Below are positions 17,321-26,466 of a stretch of 48,158 nucleotides of DNA, piece by piece; positions within the stretch are counted from its first letter, which is position 1, and each line of letters begins with the position of its first letter. The notes beneath the pieces were generated by a model. That model was given only the letters and a program-made list of their open reading frames with translations. It did not search any database and was not told where the DNA came from. Source of the DNA: Hydrogenophilales bacterium (lineage in GTDB: Bacteria > Pseudomonadota > Gammaproteobacteria > Burkholderiales > Eutrophovitaceae); assembly GCA_902601765.1 (NCBI GenBank), contig CACKOO010000007.1, forward strand, positions 1 to 48,158. The letters run 5' to 3'. A program made the translations under genes and the position numbers.

Positions 17321-18760
17321 ATGAATAAATGCGTAACCCCAGTTGTTTTGTGTGGAGGCTCAGGAACTCGATTATGGCCGGTTAGTAGAAAACAGTTTCC
17401 TAAACAGTTCGCAGCAATTGTTGAAGGTAAAAGCTTATTAGAATTAACCTTAAATCGATTGACTGGCAGTCAGGTTTTTAATCAAAAGGCAATAACTTTT
17501 GTTACGGCCGAGGCATACAAGTTTTTGTTGTTAGATATTTTGAAAAAAAACAATATTTTAGGGCGGGTTATCCTAGAAAAATATGCTAAAAATACCGCAA
17601 TTGCAATTGCACTCGCTATTAATAATTGCGATCCAAGTGAGGTCATTATGATTTGTCCTTCTGATCACTACATACCAGAAAACAAAAAATTCTCAAAAAT
17701 GATATCTGATGGCTACGATTTGGTAATACAAGAAAAAAAATTGGTGACTTTTGGAATCCAACCTAATTATCCAGCTACCGGATACGGTTACATCAAAGCA
17801 GGCGGAAAATTAGAAAGTCACGGATATCATGTCAATAGGTTTATAGAAAAACCAGATCTAAAGGGGGCGCAGGACTTATTAAAGAATGATAAAGTTTTTT
17901 GGAATTCTGGAATTTTCCTTGGGCAGTGTTCGGTGTTTTTAGAGGCGTTTAAAAAATATGCTACTGATATTTATTCAGCTGCAGAAGAGGCATCGAGGCA
18001 AAGTAAAGTTACAGAGGACAACGGAATCACATTCATTTTTCCTGATCCGGATCATATAAAAACAACAAAAAAAATAAGTGTAGATAAAGCCATAATGGAA
18101 AAGTCACCAAACTTGGCACTCATTCCCTTCTATGGTAACTGGAGTGACATAGGTACTTGGCCGGCCTTGGGAGATATAGCAGTTTCAGATATAGATGGAA
18201 ACGTCATTGATGGCGATGATATCACTATGATTAATACCAAAAAAACCTTTGTTTATCGTTCCGTTGGTGGAAGACCTGTAGTTTGTATCGGACTCCAATC
18301 TTTGGTTGTTGTAGATGCTGGAGATGTCCTTTTAGTAATGGATAAAAATGACTCGGAAAATCTTCGTAAAGTGGTAGAGCATTTAAGTGAAATCGGAAAA
18401 TCGTATACCGAATGTCATCAAAGAGGGTACCGACCTTGGGGTTGGTATGACGTTATTGATAGTGGGGATAGGTTTCAGGTTAAACGTATATGTGTTCTTC
18501 CGAATCAATCTATTAGTTTGCAAAAACATGTATACAGATCTGAGCATTGGGTTGTTGTTTCGGGTGAGGCAGAGGTTACAAAGAACGATAAAACATTAAC
18601 TCTACGGCAAGATGAATCGGTTTATATACCAATTGGAACTGTTCATCGTCTTTCAAATAAAAAGTCATTCAATCTTGAGATTATCGAAGTGCAAACCGGT
18701 TCTTATTTGGGTGAAGATGATATTATTCGCTTGGAGGATAACTACGGGAGAGTTTCTTGA
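17321..18760 (+). CDS. manC: Mannose-1-phosphate guanylyltransferase / mannose-6-phosphate isomerase (bifunctional type)
   Basis: Makes GDP-mannose, and probably also converts fructose-6-phosphate to mannose-6-phosphate. The nucleotidyltransferase domain starts with VVLCGGSGTRLWPVSRKQFPKQF and includes FIEKPD and WNSGIF. A C-terminal cupin (type II isomerase) has RPWGWYDVI, SLQKHVYRSEHW and VPIGTVHRLSN-like residues (here YIPIGTVHRLSN). From ATG 17321 it is 479 residues, standard for the fused enzyme. An in-frame ATG lies at 17291. It begins the GDP-mannose to GDP-fucose set: the stop overlaps the next start by three bases. Confidence 0.95.
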   Translation: MNKCVTPVVLCGGSGTRLWPVSRKQFPKQFAAIVEGKSLLELTLNRLTGSQVFNQKAITFVTAEAYKFLLLDILKKNNILGRVILEKYAKNTAIAIALAINNCDPSEVIMICPSDHYIPENKKFSKMISDGYDLVIQEKKLVTFGIQPNYPATGYGYIKAGGKLESHGYHVNRFIEKPDLKGAQDLLKNDKVFWNSGIFLGQCSVFLEAFKKYATDIYSAAEEASRQSKVTEDNGITFIFPDPDHIKTTKKISVDKAIMEKSPNLALIPFYGNWSDIGTWPALGDIAVSDIDGNVIDGDDITMINTKKTFVYRSVGGRPVVCIGLQSLVVVDAGDVLLVMDKNDSENLRKVVEHLSEIGKSYTECHQRGYRPWGWYDVIDSGDRFQVKRICVLPNQSISLQKHVYRSEHWVVVSGEAEVTKNDKTLTLRQDESVYIPIGTVHRLSNKKSFNLEIIEVQTGSYLGEDDIIRLEDNYGRVS

Positions 18761-19749
18761 AGATTTTTATAGCAGGGCATCGCGGCATGGTTGGAAGTTC
18801 CATTGTTAGAGCTTTAGATAACGCCAATGCATCGTCACAAAAATTAAATCAAAATGAAATGGAAATAATCGTCGCCGATAGGTCTGTTCTTGACCTTGAG
18901 GATGACTCTGCAGTAAAGAGATTTTTTGATAAACACATGCCGGACCAGGTATATCTAGCAGCTGCAAAAGTTGGAGGGATAAAAGCAAATAACGATAATC
19001 CGGCAGATTTTTTGATGAAAAATCTAAAAATACAAACTAATGTTATTCAGGCAGCGTACCTATCCGGTGTCGCAAAATTATTATTTTTAGGGTCAAGTTG
19101 TATTTTCCCTAAACACGCTTCCCAGCCAATTAGGGAAGAATCTCTTTTGACTGGCCCCTTAGAGCCAACTAATGAGAGTTATGCCTTAGCCAAAATTAGT
19201 GGTATTAAATTATGTAATGGTTTCAACAAGCAATATGGTACTGATTTTAGAGCTGTCATGCCGTGTAATTTATATGGTTTAGGAGACAATTATAAGCACG
19301 ATGACGCGCATGTTATTCCGGCGCTGTTACGCCGTTTCCATGAGGCTAAGGAAGACGAAAATAAAGAAGTAGTCATATGGGGAACTGGTAGTCCGCTCAG
19401 GGAGTTTTTATATACGGATGATCTCGCTGACGCATGTGTATTTTTAATGGAAATGGAAAAAGAATCTTTTCATAAAGTTGCATTGGAAGCTGGTGGTTTT
19501 ATTAACATCGGTTCAGGAGTTGAAATATCTATTTTAGAATTATCGAAACTTATCGGCAAAGTTGTGGGATTTGAAGGCTGCGTTCGACAGGACCCCTCTA
19601 AACCAGATGGCACACCAAGAAAGCTGATGGATGGGTCAAGGTTAAAATCTTTAGGGTGGAATGCGGCTACCAACTTGGAATCAGGTTTAGAAAAAGCTTA
19701 CGATGATTTTAAACAAGGACTAAAACAAACTAGAAATCTTAGGACGTAA
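18757..19749 (+). CDS. fcl: GDP-L-fucose synthase
   Basis: Bifunctional epimerase/reductase that turns GDP-4-keto-6-deoxy-D-mannose into GDP-L-fucose. This 330-residue SDR protein has an N-terminal Rossmann motif GHRGMVGSS, the catalytic serine region GSSCIFPK, and the Tyr/Lys pair in NESYALAKI. The segments [12 protein letters not shown] and [16 protein letters not shown] are strong Fcl signatures. Translation starts at a TTG that overlaps the manC stop, with GGAGAG a few bases upstream. It sits before gmd, the enzyme that makes its substrate. Confidence 0.95.
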   Translation: MKIFIAGHRGMVGSSIVRALDNANASSQKLNQNEMEIIVADRSVLDLEDDSAVKRFFDKHMPDQVYLAAAKVGGIKANNDNPADFLMKNLKIQTNVIQAAYLSGVAKLLFLGSSCIFPKHASQPIREESLLTGPLEPTNESYALAKISGIKLCNGFNKQYGTDFRAVMPCNLYGLGDNYKHDDAHVIPALLRRFHEAKEDENKEVVIWGTGSPLREFLYTDDLADACVFLMEMEKESFHKVALEAGGFINIGSGVEISILELSKLIGKVVGFEGCVRQDPSKPDGTPRKLMDGSRLKSLGWNAATNLESGLEKAYDDFKQGLKQTRNLRT

Positions 19750-19754
19750 TATCT

Positions 19755-20858
19755 ATGGGAACCAATAAAAAGGTCGCACTTATAACGGGGATTACCGGTC
19801 AGGATGGTTCTTATTTGGCTGAATTTTTGTTAGAAAAGGATTATGAAGTTCATGGAATCAAGAGGCGCTCAAGCTCGTTCAACACGCAAAGAATAGATCA
19901 TATATACCAAGATCCCCACGCGCCATCGAAAAATTTCTTTTTACACTATGGGGATCTTGTGGACTCAAGTAGTCTGATGCGTTTGATAAAGCAAATATCT
20001 CCAGATGAAATTTATAATTTGGGAGCCCAGAGTCATGTTGCAGTGAGCTTTGATGTTCCAGAATATACAGCTGATGTAGTAGCTTTAGGGTCTCTAAGGC
20101 TTCTGGAGGGGGTGAGAGCAGCAGGCTTGGAGAATAAAACCAGGTACTATCAAGCTTCGAGTTCGGAGCTTTATGGTTTGGTTCAAGAGACTCCTCAGAA
20201 AGAAACAACCCCTTTTTATCCTAGGAGCCCCTACGCTGTAGCAAAACTTTATGCCTATTGGATTGCAATCAATTACAGAGAAGCCTATGGAATGTATGCT
20301 TGTAACGGAATTCTTTTTAACCACGAAAGTCCTCGCAGAGGGGAGACGTTCGTTACTCGTAAAATAACACGAGGTCTGGCCAATATGGCGGTTGGAGTTG
20401 AGAAATGTTTACATATGGGTAATCTTGACGCCCTCCGCGATTGGGGACATGCCAAGGACTATGTGAAAATGCAATGGTTAATGCTACAGCAAAAAGAACC
20501 AGATGATTTCGTAATCGCAACGGGAAAGCAGTTTTCAGTTCGTCAGTTTATTATTTGGGCGGCGCAAGAGTTGGGCCTTGAGCTTGAATTTCAAGGTTCT
20601 GGTGTGAGAGAAATTGCTAAAATAAAAAAGATTTTGGGAAGTAGAGCGCCAGCTTTGTCAGTGGGTGATGTCATTGTAAAAGTTGATCCTCGTTACTTTA
20701 GACCCACAGAGGTAGAGAGTTTGTTAGGAGATAGTAGTAAAGCAAAAGAAAAATTAGGATGGATTCCTGAGATAACCGCGGAGCAAATGTGCAAAGAGAT
20801 GGTCTCAAAGGATCTCTTGGATGCAAACCGTCGACTATTACTAAAGAAAGTGGTTTGA
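19755..20858 (+). CDS. gmd: GDP-mannose 4,6-dehydratase
   Basis: Converts GDP-D-mannose to GDP-4-keto-6-deoxy-D-mannose, which feeds Fcl. It has 367 residues, family-typical. Motifs: [17 protein letters not shown], the [18 protein letters not shown] segment specific to Gmd, [20 protein letters not shown], the catalytic SSSELYG (Ser/Glu) and Tyr-Lys in [11 protein letters not shown], then [19 protein letters not shown]. It starts six bases after fcl, with AGGA upstream, and must be co-translated with it. Together with manC these genes give GDP-fucose for the glycan. Confidence 0.97.
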   Translation: MGTNKKVALITGITGQDGSYLAEFLLEKDYEVHGIKRRSSSFNTQRIDHIYQDPHAPSKNFFLHYGDLVDSSSLMRLIKQISPDEIYNLGAQSHVAVSFDVPEYTADVVALGSLRLLEGVRAAGLENKTRYYQASSSELYGLVQETPQKETTPFYPRSPYAVAKLYAYWIAINYREAYGMYACNGILFNHESPRRGETFVTRKITRGLANMAVGVEKCLHMGNLDALRDWGHAKDYVKMQWLMLQQKEPDDFVIATGKQFSVRQFIIWAAQELGLELEFQGSGVREIAKIKKILGSRAPALSVGDVIVKVDPRYFRPTEVESLLGDSSKAKEKLGWIPEITAEQMCKEMVSKDLLDANRRLLLKKVV

Positions 20859-20883
20859 TAAAGATTAAATAAAAGGGATTTTA

Positions 20884-21486
20884 ATGGGTGCTAACAAAGA
20901 ATTTTTATCGGTTGTTACCGATCACATTGCAGAGCATATGTCTGTTATCAAACAGTTAAATCGTGACGAACTAATTTCAATTATCACAATAGCTGATACA
21001 TTAGTAAATACTTTGAAAAAAGGGGGAGGAGTGTTTTGGTGTGGTAACGGAGGGAGTGCTTCAGATAGCCAGCATTTAGCGGCAGAATTAATCGGAAGAT
21101 TTAAAAACAACAGAAGAGCTCTCAAGTCAATAGCCTTAAATACCGACACATCGGTTTTAACTTGTATTGCCAATGATTTTTCTTATGAAAATGTTTTCAG
21201 CAGACAGGTTGAAGCGCTATTAAATAGGAATGATGTCTTGGTGGCAATTTCTACCTCAGGTAATAGCCCTAATTTAATTAATGCAATCAAAGAGGCAAAA
21301 AAAATAGGAGCCGCAACCATCTGTCTTTTAGGTAAAGGCGGGGGGCAGTCTCTCAATTTAGCGGATCATAATTTTATTGTGCCTAGTTCTTCAACGGCGC
21401 GCATTCAAGAAGCCCATATTTTAATTGGTCATATTGTCTGTGATTTGGTAGAAAAAGGATTGGGAGTTGGACAAGACAGTATTTAA
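20884..21486 (+). CDS. gmhA: GmhA-like phosphosugar isomerase (SIS domain)
   Basis: A single SIS-domain protein of 200 residues, the size of sedoheptulose-7-phosphate isomerase. It has the metal-site pattern: HLAAE in the sequence GNGGSASDSQHLAAELIGRF, and the C-terminal QEAHILIGH. The phosphate loop is VAISTSGNSPN. GmhA normally begins heptose synthesis, but no heptose kinase or heptose nucleotidyltransferase (HddA, HddC, HldE) lies nearby. It may be a dedicated copy that serves the housekeeping heptose route, or act on another ketose phosphate in this cluster. A clear AAAAGGG ribosome site precedes the ATG. Confidence 0.85.
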   Translation: MGANKEFLSVVTDHIAEHMSVIKQLNRDELISIITIADTLVNTLKKGGGVFWCGNGGSASDSQHLAAELIGRFKNNRRALKSIALNTDTSVLTCIANDFSYENVFSRQVEALLNRNDVLVAISTSGNSPNLINAIKEAKKIGAATICLLGKGGGQSLNLADHNFIVPSSSTARIQEAHILIGHIVCDLVEKGLGVGQDSI

Positions 21487-21524
21487 CCACTAAGTGTCTC
21501 TGTGATGAGAGCAAGTTTTATAAA

Positions 21525-22880
21525 ATGACGAACAGGTTCGAAAATTATATCGAAAACAAATGGAGTGAGTGGCAAACAGAAACCACGCAGTTGCTGAATG
21601 ATCTCTATCCTATTCGCAGAGCGCTGGTGGCTGATGGCAACATCGAAACCCTAAGGTTAATCGAAAAGTTTTCGAAAATAACACTAGATTACTCCAAATT
21701 TCCATCTGGAACCGAAGTTGGGAATTGGACTGTTCCTAAGTCTTGGAACTTGAGGTCTTTTCAGCTTAAGGATCGCAACAAGAATTTATTACAAGACTTG
21801 TCTGACAGTAATCTCAGAGTAATGGTTGGCTCTCTGTCTTTCAAAGGCATAGTTTCATACGCAGAACTCACGCGGCATTGTTACATAAAAGAGGACATGC
21901 AAGACGCAATACCATATGTCACAAACTACTATGGAAAGCGTGATTGGGCAATCTGTATGAAGGCATCCGAGTTTAACAAATTGAAAAAACACGAAAATTA
22001 TCATGTGGATATAGATGTTGAGGAAAGCCCATCAGATCTAGTCGTAGGTAGTAAATTAGTTGGTAATTCTGCTATAAAAAGAGAAGTTCTATTCTCTACC
22101 TATAACTGTCATCCTCAGATGGCAAATAATGAACTATCAGGTCCTATTGTTTGGAGTCTTTTGTTACGAGCATTATCAGAAATTGATAAAACAGATAAAT
22201 TACGAAACAGATACCGGTTTGTTATTGGTCCGGAAACCATAGGAGCCATAGCTTATATTTCCCAGAATTTTAAAATATTGAAAGATAACACCGTTGCAGG
22301 ATATGTTTTAACTTGCTTGGGTGTTGATCAAGATTTCACGGTAGTACCATCCAGAAAAGGAAATACACTATCTGATAAATTTGCGGACCGTGCTATTGCA
22401 ATGACCGATGGAACCTATCGCATGTCAAGTTATTTGGCTAGAGGTAGTGATGAACGACAGTGGTGTTTCCCTCCTTTGGATTTGCCCGTTTGTACTATCA
22501 CAACAGCTAAATTTCACGAATATCCTGAGTACCACACTAGTTTGGATAATTTAGATTTAATTTCAATAGATCAGATTTTTAAAAGTCTAAAGCTTTACAT
22601 GAAGATAGTTTTTTTAATGGAAACAAACGATATTTTTGAAAGTAACGTTTTGGGAGAGCCAATGTTATCAAAATATGATCTATACTCCACAAAAAATTTT
22701 GCGGGAATAGTTGACGGAGATGGTAAGAATTTTTTGAATGTGCTGAATTATTGTGATGGACAGCACGATCTTTTAGATATTGCTAAAATGCTTGGTGTAG
22801 AATACGAATCAGTATACAGAGTTGTTAAGAAAGCTAGGCAAATCGGACTGGTAAGTCAAACAAATCGTATAAAAAATTGA
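21525..22880 (+). CDS. DUF4910/DUF2172 aminopeptidase-like protein with C-terminal winged helix
   Basis: 451 residues. The core resembles M28-type aminopeptidases with an inserted DUF2172 domain: NWTVPKSWNLR near residue 65, the zinc-type motif YNCHPQMANNELSG near 194, RFVIGPETIGAIAYI near 232, and EYPEYHTSLDNLDL near 335. Metal ligands His, Glu/Asp and His look kept, with Asn where some relatives have Asp. The last ~70 residues, from DGDGKNFLNVLNYCDG, form a small winged-helix domain as seen in this family. Such proteins recur in bacterial surface-glycan loci but their reaction is not established. It might remove an acyl or amino-acid group from a sugar. A hairpin follows at 22922. Confidence 0.8.
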   Translation: MTNRFENYIENKWSEWQTETTQLLNDLYPIRRALVADGNIETLRLIEKFSKITLDYSKFPSGTEVGNWTVPKSWNLRSFQLKDRNKNLLQDLSDSNLRVMVGSLSFKGIVSYAELTRHCYIKEDMQDAIPYVTNYYGKRDWAICMKASEFNKLKKHENYHVDIDVEESPSDLVVGSKLVGNSAIKREVLFSTYNCHPQMANNELSGPIVWSLLLRALSEIDKTDKLRNRYRFVIGPETIGAIAYISQNFKILKDNTVAGYVLTCLGVDQDFTVVPSRKGNTLSDKFADRAIAMTDGTYRMSSYLARGSDERQWCFPPLDLPVCTITTAKFHEYPEYHTSLDNLDLISIDQIFKSLKLYMKIVFLMETNDIFESNVLGEPMLSKYDLYSTKNFAGIVDGDGKNFLNVLNYCDGQHDLLDIAKMLGVEYESVYRVVKKARQIGLVSQTNRIKN

Positions 22881-22921
22881 AAGAGTTTGAAAACCTAATT
22901 TTCTAACTTAAGTTTTATTTA

Positions 22922-22951
22922 AATTGGAAAATCGCGTCAAATTTTTCAATT
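22922..22951 (+). terminator. Possible hairpin after the DUF4910 gene
   Basis: An 11-bp stem (22922-22932 with 22941-22951; ten Watson-Crick pairs and one G-U) encloses an 8-base loop. It is AT-rich and not followed by a T tract, so it may slow but not end transcription. It lies 42 bases past the stop. Confidence 0.3.
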
Positions 22952-23086
22952 GTTATAAATACTAGCATTGTTTTTAGTGCCCACAGTCAAGGAAGGTATA
23001 TTTAAACGTATATTTCAAAAAAATTTATTTTTCACGTAATACGGAAATAGAAAACATTTTAAAGCGTATGTGTTTAAGGGGCAATT

Positions 23087-23755
23087 ATGGATAGAAAAGA
23101 TCTTTTCCCAGATAGTTATTTTGAACAAAGAAATTTAAATGACCCTAAAAGACTGAAAAGTTTCGAACTAGAAAAAGAATTTATCAGTAAATTTTGTGGC
23201 AATGATGGAGTAATTTGTGACGTGGGTTGTTCAACGGGTGAGTTTCTGGAACATATCAAATGGGAGGGTAATAGATACGGCGAGGAAATTAATGATCTAG
23301 CCAAGCTGGAAGCGGAAAAAAAGAAGATAAGTTTTGATATCAAACTGTGTGACGCTAACGCTTATTTTGATGTTATTATTTTTAGAGGGACAATACAGCA
23401 TATCAATGAACCTTTTAGATCGATAGAGGACAGTTACCGGGCGCTGAAAAAAGGAGGGCTATTGTTTATATTAAGCACACCAGATATTGACTCACTTTGC
23501 TATCGCCTCTTTCGTAGATTACCCGCGTTAGACCAAGAAAGGTGTTATTTCCTGCCTTCAGCTCGCCAAGTTGAAATTATTTGCCAAAGAGCAGGATATC
23601 AATTAAAAGCTAGAGAATATCCCTATTGGAACAGTGGATATGACAGTCCTCTTCGGGATTTTTCCAGATTTTTTTTAAATCTGGTGTTACCTTTTAATAA
23701 AAGTTCATTTGCTTTTCCAGGTAATATGATGAATTTATGTTTTATGAAGGAGTAA
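23087..23755 (+). CDS. Class I SAM-dependent methyltransferase
   Basis: 222 residues. The SAM-binding motif I is ICDVGCSTGEFLEHI near residue 42; motif II/III is replaced by VIIFRGTIQHINEP, and DSYRALKKGGLLFILSTP is the post-motif typical of Methyltransf_11/23 enzymes. The spacing between motif I and the acidic ribose-binding residue (Glu in GEEIND) is normal. A likely sugar or glycan methyltransferase by context. The start is preceded by AAGGGG. It may begin a separate transcription unit after the 22922 hairpin. The acceptor is unknown. Confidence 0.82.
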   Translation: MDRKDLFPDSYFEQRNLNDPKRLKSFELEKEFISKFCGNDGVICDVGCSTGEFLEHIKWEGNRYGEEINDLAKLEAEKKKISFDIKLCDANAYFDVIIFRGTIQHINEPFRSIEDSYRALKKGGLLFILSTPDIDSLCYRLFRRLPALDQERCYFLPSARQVEIICQRAGYQLKAREYPYWNSGYDSPLRDFSRFFLNLVLPFNKSSFAFPGNMMNLCFMKE

Positions 23756-23760
23756 AATTA

Positions 23761-24486
23761 GTGACTCAAACCAATGACGTGGTAGCCATAATACCTGCTC
23801 GAGGAGGATCAAAGGGTATTCCAAAAAAGAATATTCAAGATTTCGGAGGAGAGCCACTTATTTCCTACACCATTAAGCAGGCATTAAATTGTGACTTCTC
23901 TAGAGTGCTTGTGGTTACAGATGATAGCGAAATCGCAGAGGTGGCCAGGACTGCTGGTGCTGAGGTGCCTTTTATGCGCCCTAAAAATATTTCTGGGGAT
24001 GCGGCTCATATGTTTTTAGTTTATAAACACACTCTTGATTGGCTAAAAAAACAGGAAAATTATGAACCTTTGGCGTTTGCTTGTTTGTTAGCAACAACAC
24101 CCTTCAGAAAACAAAAACATTTAGAAAAAGCTATTGCAATGTTAAGGTCTGGTTCGTTCGACTGGGTTTATACTACCACAGAATGCGAACATCACCCCTA
24201 CAGAGCTATGGAGAAATTAGATGCTGAGCACATTCAGCCTTTTTTTGATTTAGACGCATCAATGATGTGGGCAAATAGACAAGAGTTACCACCGTTATTG
24301 CGCTTTAACGGTGCAATAATATCGGGATTGGTAAAGCATGTTTATGGCAGAGAAGAATATAATGTTACGAAAGGGTCCGGTCTTTCCGTCGGTTATATTT
24401 CCATGGAGCAAATAGAATCACTTGATATTGACACTCCACTGGATCTAGATTTTGTTAGATACGTTAAGGAGAAATTTAATCGATAA
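23761..24486 (+). CDS. CMP-sugar synthetase of the NeuA family
   Basis: Cytidylyltransferase of 241 residues. The N-terminal signature IIPARGGSKGIPKKNI and the later TPFRKQKHLEKAI, and the C-terminal ESLDIDTPLDLDFVRYV, identify the CMP-nonulosonate synthetase family. GTG 23761 is chosen as start because AAGGAG lies eight bases upstream; the longer frame from 23737 has none. Usual products are CMP-Neu5Ac, CMP-legionaminate or CMP-pseudaminate. No NeuB, NeuC, PseB or LegB gene is in the window, so the sugar acid must be made elsewhere or be of another type. The following genes suggest it serves an unusual modified sugar. Confidence 0.9.
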   Translation: MTQTNDVVAIIPARGGSKGIPKKNIQDFGGEPLISYTIKQALNCDFSRVLVVTDDSEIAEVARTAGAEVPFMRPKNISGDAAHMFLVYKHTLDWLKKQENYEPLAFACLLATTPFRKQKHLEKAIAMLRSGSFDWVYTTTECEHHPYRAMEKLDAEHIQPFFDLDASMMWANRQELPPLLRFNGAIISGLVKHVYGREEYNVTKGSGLSVGYISMEQIESLDIDTPLDLDFVRYVKEKFNR

Positions 24487-25510
24487 GCCTAGGCTCATAA
24501 TAATCGGATTAGGTAGCGCTGGAAGAAAATATGCCGAATCTGCCATAAAACTTGGCTGGGAAATATATGCCGTTGATCCTAAGTTTCCGGAGGTGTTTTC
24601 GAGTAATCTTAAGGGCGTAACAATAGAAAATAAAATCGAGGATTTGCCTGGAATAGATTTTGATGGGGCAGTTATTTCTAATTACGCTAGAGATCGCATT
24701 TCCGTGTTCTTGGAGATTAAGGAAAGACTTAAAAAATTTTGTATATTTGAAAAACCACTATCAGATAGTATTGTTCCGATATTCGAGTTAGAGAAATTAG
24801 TCCATAAATCTAATTTGAATTTACTTTCGCACCATCGTTGGTCAATCTTGGGGTTATCCCAAGAAATTCAACTAATAAGTCGTCGTGCTGACTTGGGAGA
24901 AATGGTATCTTTTGAATTGTCAGCAGGAAACTGTGACTTAGCCGCAGGTGGGTTACATTGGATTGGTTTCTCGCTTAGTCTCTATGAGGCGCAATATGGC
25001 TCGATACCGAAAGAGGTTGTGGTTTCAGGTAACATCCAAGCTAAAAAATCAAACCCTCGTAGCAAAGAATTGAATTATCTCTCAGGTCGATTATCTTTTT
25101 GCTTAGATACGTTTGATTGTGAGTTTAATTTCCATGAGGCTTCTCACATAGCTCCAAATATGAATGTTATTTTCCAAAAAGGTGCCGTCAAATGGGATTT
25201 TACCGGTGAATACAATGTTTCTAGTATTGATACCAACCTGGATTCCTTAAAACCCTACCAGTACAAAGTTGCAAAGAACATTGAAAACGGTGAGCTCAAG
25301 TGCGTAAAATATGACCCGTTTGAAAAAATAATGTTGGCTGGTATGGGATTAGATGCTGATGGTAGTGTTACAATAGAGGAGGGAATTTTGGCCTCCAAAA
25401 TCCTGTTAGCAGGCATGGTCTCATGCGAAAAAAAATCTCAAAATGTGTCTTTGAAAGATCTTAAAAATATTTCAAAACCACTTTTGTTAAAATCTTGGAA
25501 TTTTACATAG
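24452..25510 (+). CDS. Gfo/Idh/MocA-type oxidoreductase (first copy)
   Basis: NAD(P)-dependent sugar oxidoreductase of about 352 residues. The Rossmann motif is LIIIGLGSAGRKYAE and the conserved FEKPLSD lies near residue 105. A histidine pair SHHRWS and GGLHWIGFSL follow in the catalytic domain. The only conventional start upstream of the Rossmann fold is TTG 24452, overlapping the previous gene by 35 bases. A strong AAGGAG at 24467-24472 points instead to a start near 24480, but the codon there is ATC. Such proteins in sialate-type clusters oxidise or reduce a sugar carbon; the substrate is not known. Confidence 0.82.
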   Translation: MLDTLRRNLIDKPRLIIIGLGSAGRKYAESAIKLGWEIYAVDPKFPEVFSSNLKGVTIENKIEDLPGIDFDGAVISNYARDRISVFLEIKERLKKFCIFEKPLSDSIVPIFELEKLVHKSNLNLLSHHRWSILGLSQEIQLISRRADLGEMVSFELSAGNCDLAAGGLHWIGFSLSLYEAQYGSIPKEVVVSGNIQAKKSNPRSKELNYLSGRLSFCLDTFDCEFNFHEASHIAPNMNVIFQKGAVKWDFTGEYNVSSIDTNLDSLKPYQYKVAKNIENGELKCVKYDPFEKIMLAGMGLDADGSVTIEEGILASKILLAGMVSCEKKSQNVSLKDLKNISKPLLLKSWNFT

Positions 25511-25518
25511 GTAAAAAA

Positions 25519-26466
25519 ATGACAAAATTAGCTTTTTGGGGATCTGGTCCTATATCAAATTTTCATGTTCCTGCCCTGCGTGAAGCAGGCTTTGATATCA
25601 CTGGAGCACACAGTCGCACTGGATCAGATAGACTGGGGAAGTTTTGTCAAAACCATCAAATAAAAAAAATAGATAATAGGGAAGATTTCTTGTCTGGCGT
25701 TGTGGCAAATTCCGATGCTATTTTTATAGCTTTGGAAACATCAATCACACCAAACGCTTTATCTCAAGTAATTAATTTAGGTAAGCCAATTTTGTGTGAA
25801 AAACCCGGTGGTATTAATCGAACCCAATTAAATGAAGTTGTCCCTAGAGAATTCAGAGATAATTTACGGTTTTCGTATAATCGTCGTTTTTATAACACCA
25901 CGAGTAAACTTAAAAGTAATATAGAGCTCGGTTCTAAAGTTAACATACAAGCATCGATGCCTGACTCTATTCGCTCTTGGCATCAATTCGTTATAAATGG
26001 CTGTCATCTTTTAGATTTAATGTTGCATGTCCTCGATTTCGATTTTGAATTAATCTCGGCTGAAGGTTCAACGCAGCCTGATGGGCCAGGTTTTGTTTTT
26101 ATGGGACGTTCTTCAAGAGGTGATGTAATTACTTTTAATCAAAACTGGGGGGCTTCACAAAATGTTGTCCTTAGAGTGGACTGTCCTCCTTTTTCTTACG
26201 TGTTATCGCCATTTGAAAGTCTTACAACTTTTAAGGGATTGGAGAGAAAAGAACCCACGCCCGAATATCCTCTTCGAAGGTATGTGCCTGTGGTTGATAA
26301 TACAGTTATGACTGAGGTCTCTGAGTTCAAGCCGGGATTTTTCGAACAGTCGTGTGCTTTTTATCAATGGGTGGTTGGGAAAAAAAATGATAGGAGATTA
26401 GCAACAATGACTGAGGCACTAGAGGTTCTTTCATTAATTGATCAAATCAAATCGAAAATATCATGA
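25519..26466 (+). CDS. Gfo/Idh/MocA-type oxidoreductase (second copy)
   Basis: A second NAD(P)-binding sugar oxidoreductase, about 315 residues from ATG 25519 (an in-frame TTG lies at 25495). It has LAFWGSGPISNFHVPALREAGF as nucleotide-binding start, ILCEKPGGINRTQLNEV with the Glu-Lys-Pro motif, and NGCHLLDLMLHVLDFD in the place of the catalytic histidine. The sequence is only distantly like the first copy, so the two likely do different steps. Its stop overlaps the next start by four bases (ATGA). Confidence 0.82.
   Translation: MTKLAFWGSGPISNFHVPALREAGFDITGAHSRTGSDRLGKFCQNHQIKKIDNREDFLSGVVANSDAIFIALETSITPNALSQVINLGKPILCEKPGGINRTQLNEVVPREFRDNLRFSYNRRFYNTTSKLKSNIELGSKVNIQASMPDSIRSWHQFVINGCHLLDLMLHVLDFDFELISAEGSTQPDGPGFVFMGRSSRGDVITFNQNWGASQNVVLRVDCPPFSYVLSPFESLTTFKGLERKEPTPEYPLRRYVPVVDNTVMTEVSEFKPGFFEQSCAFYQWVVGKKNDRRLATMTEALEVLSLIDQIKSKIS

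Noticed and set aside
20884..21486. A full heptose (GDP-manno-heptose) pathway starting at the GmhA-like gene
   Set aside because: No HddA kinase, GmhB phosphatase or HddC nucleotidyltransferase is encoded nearby.
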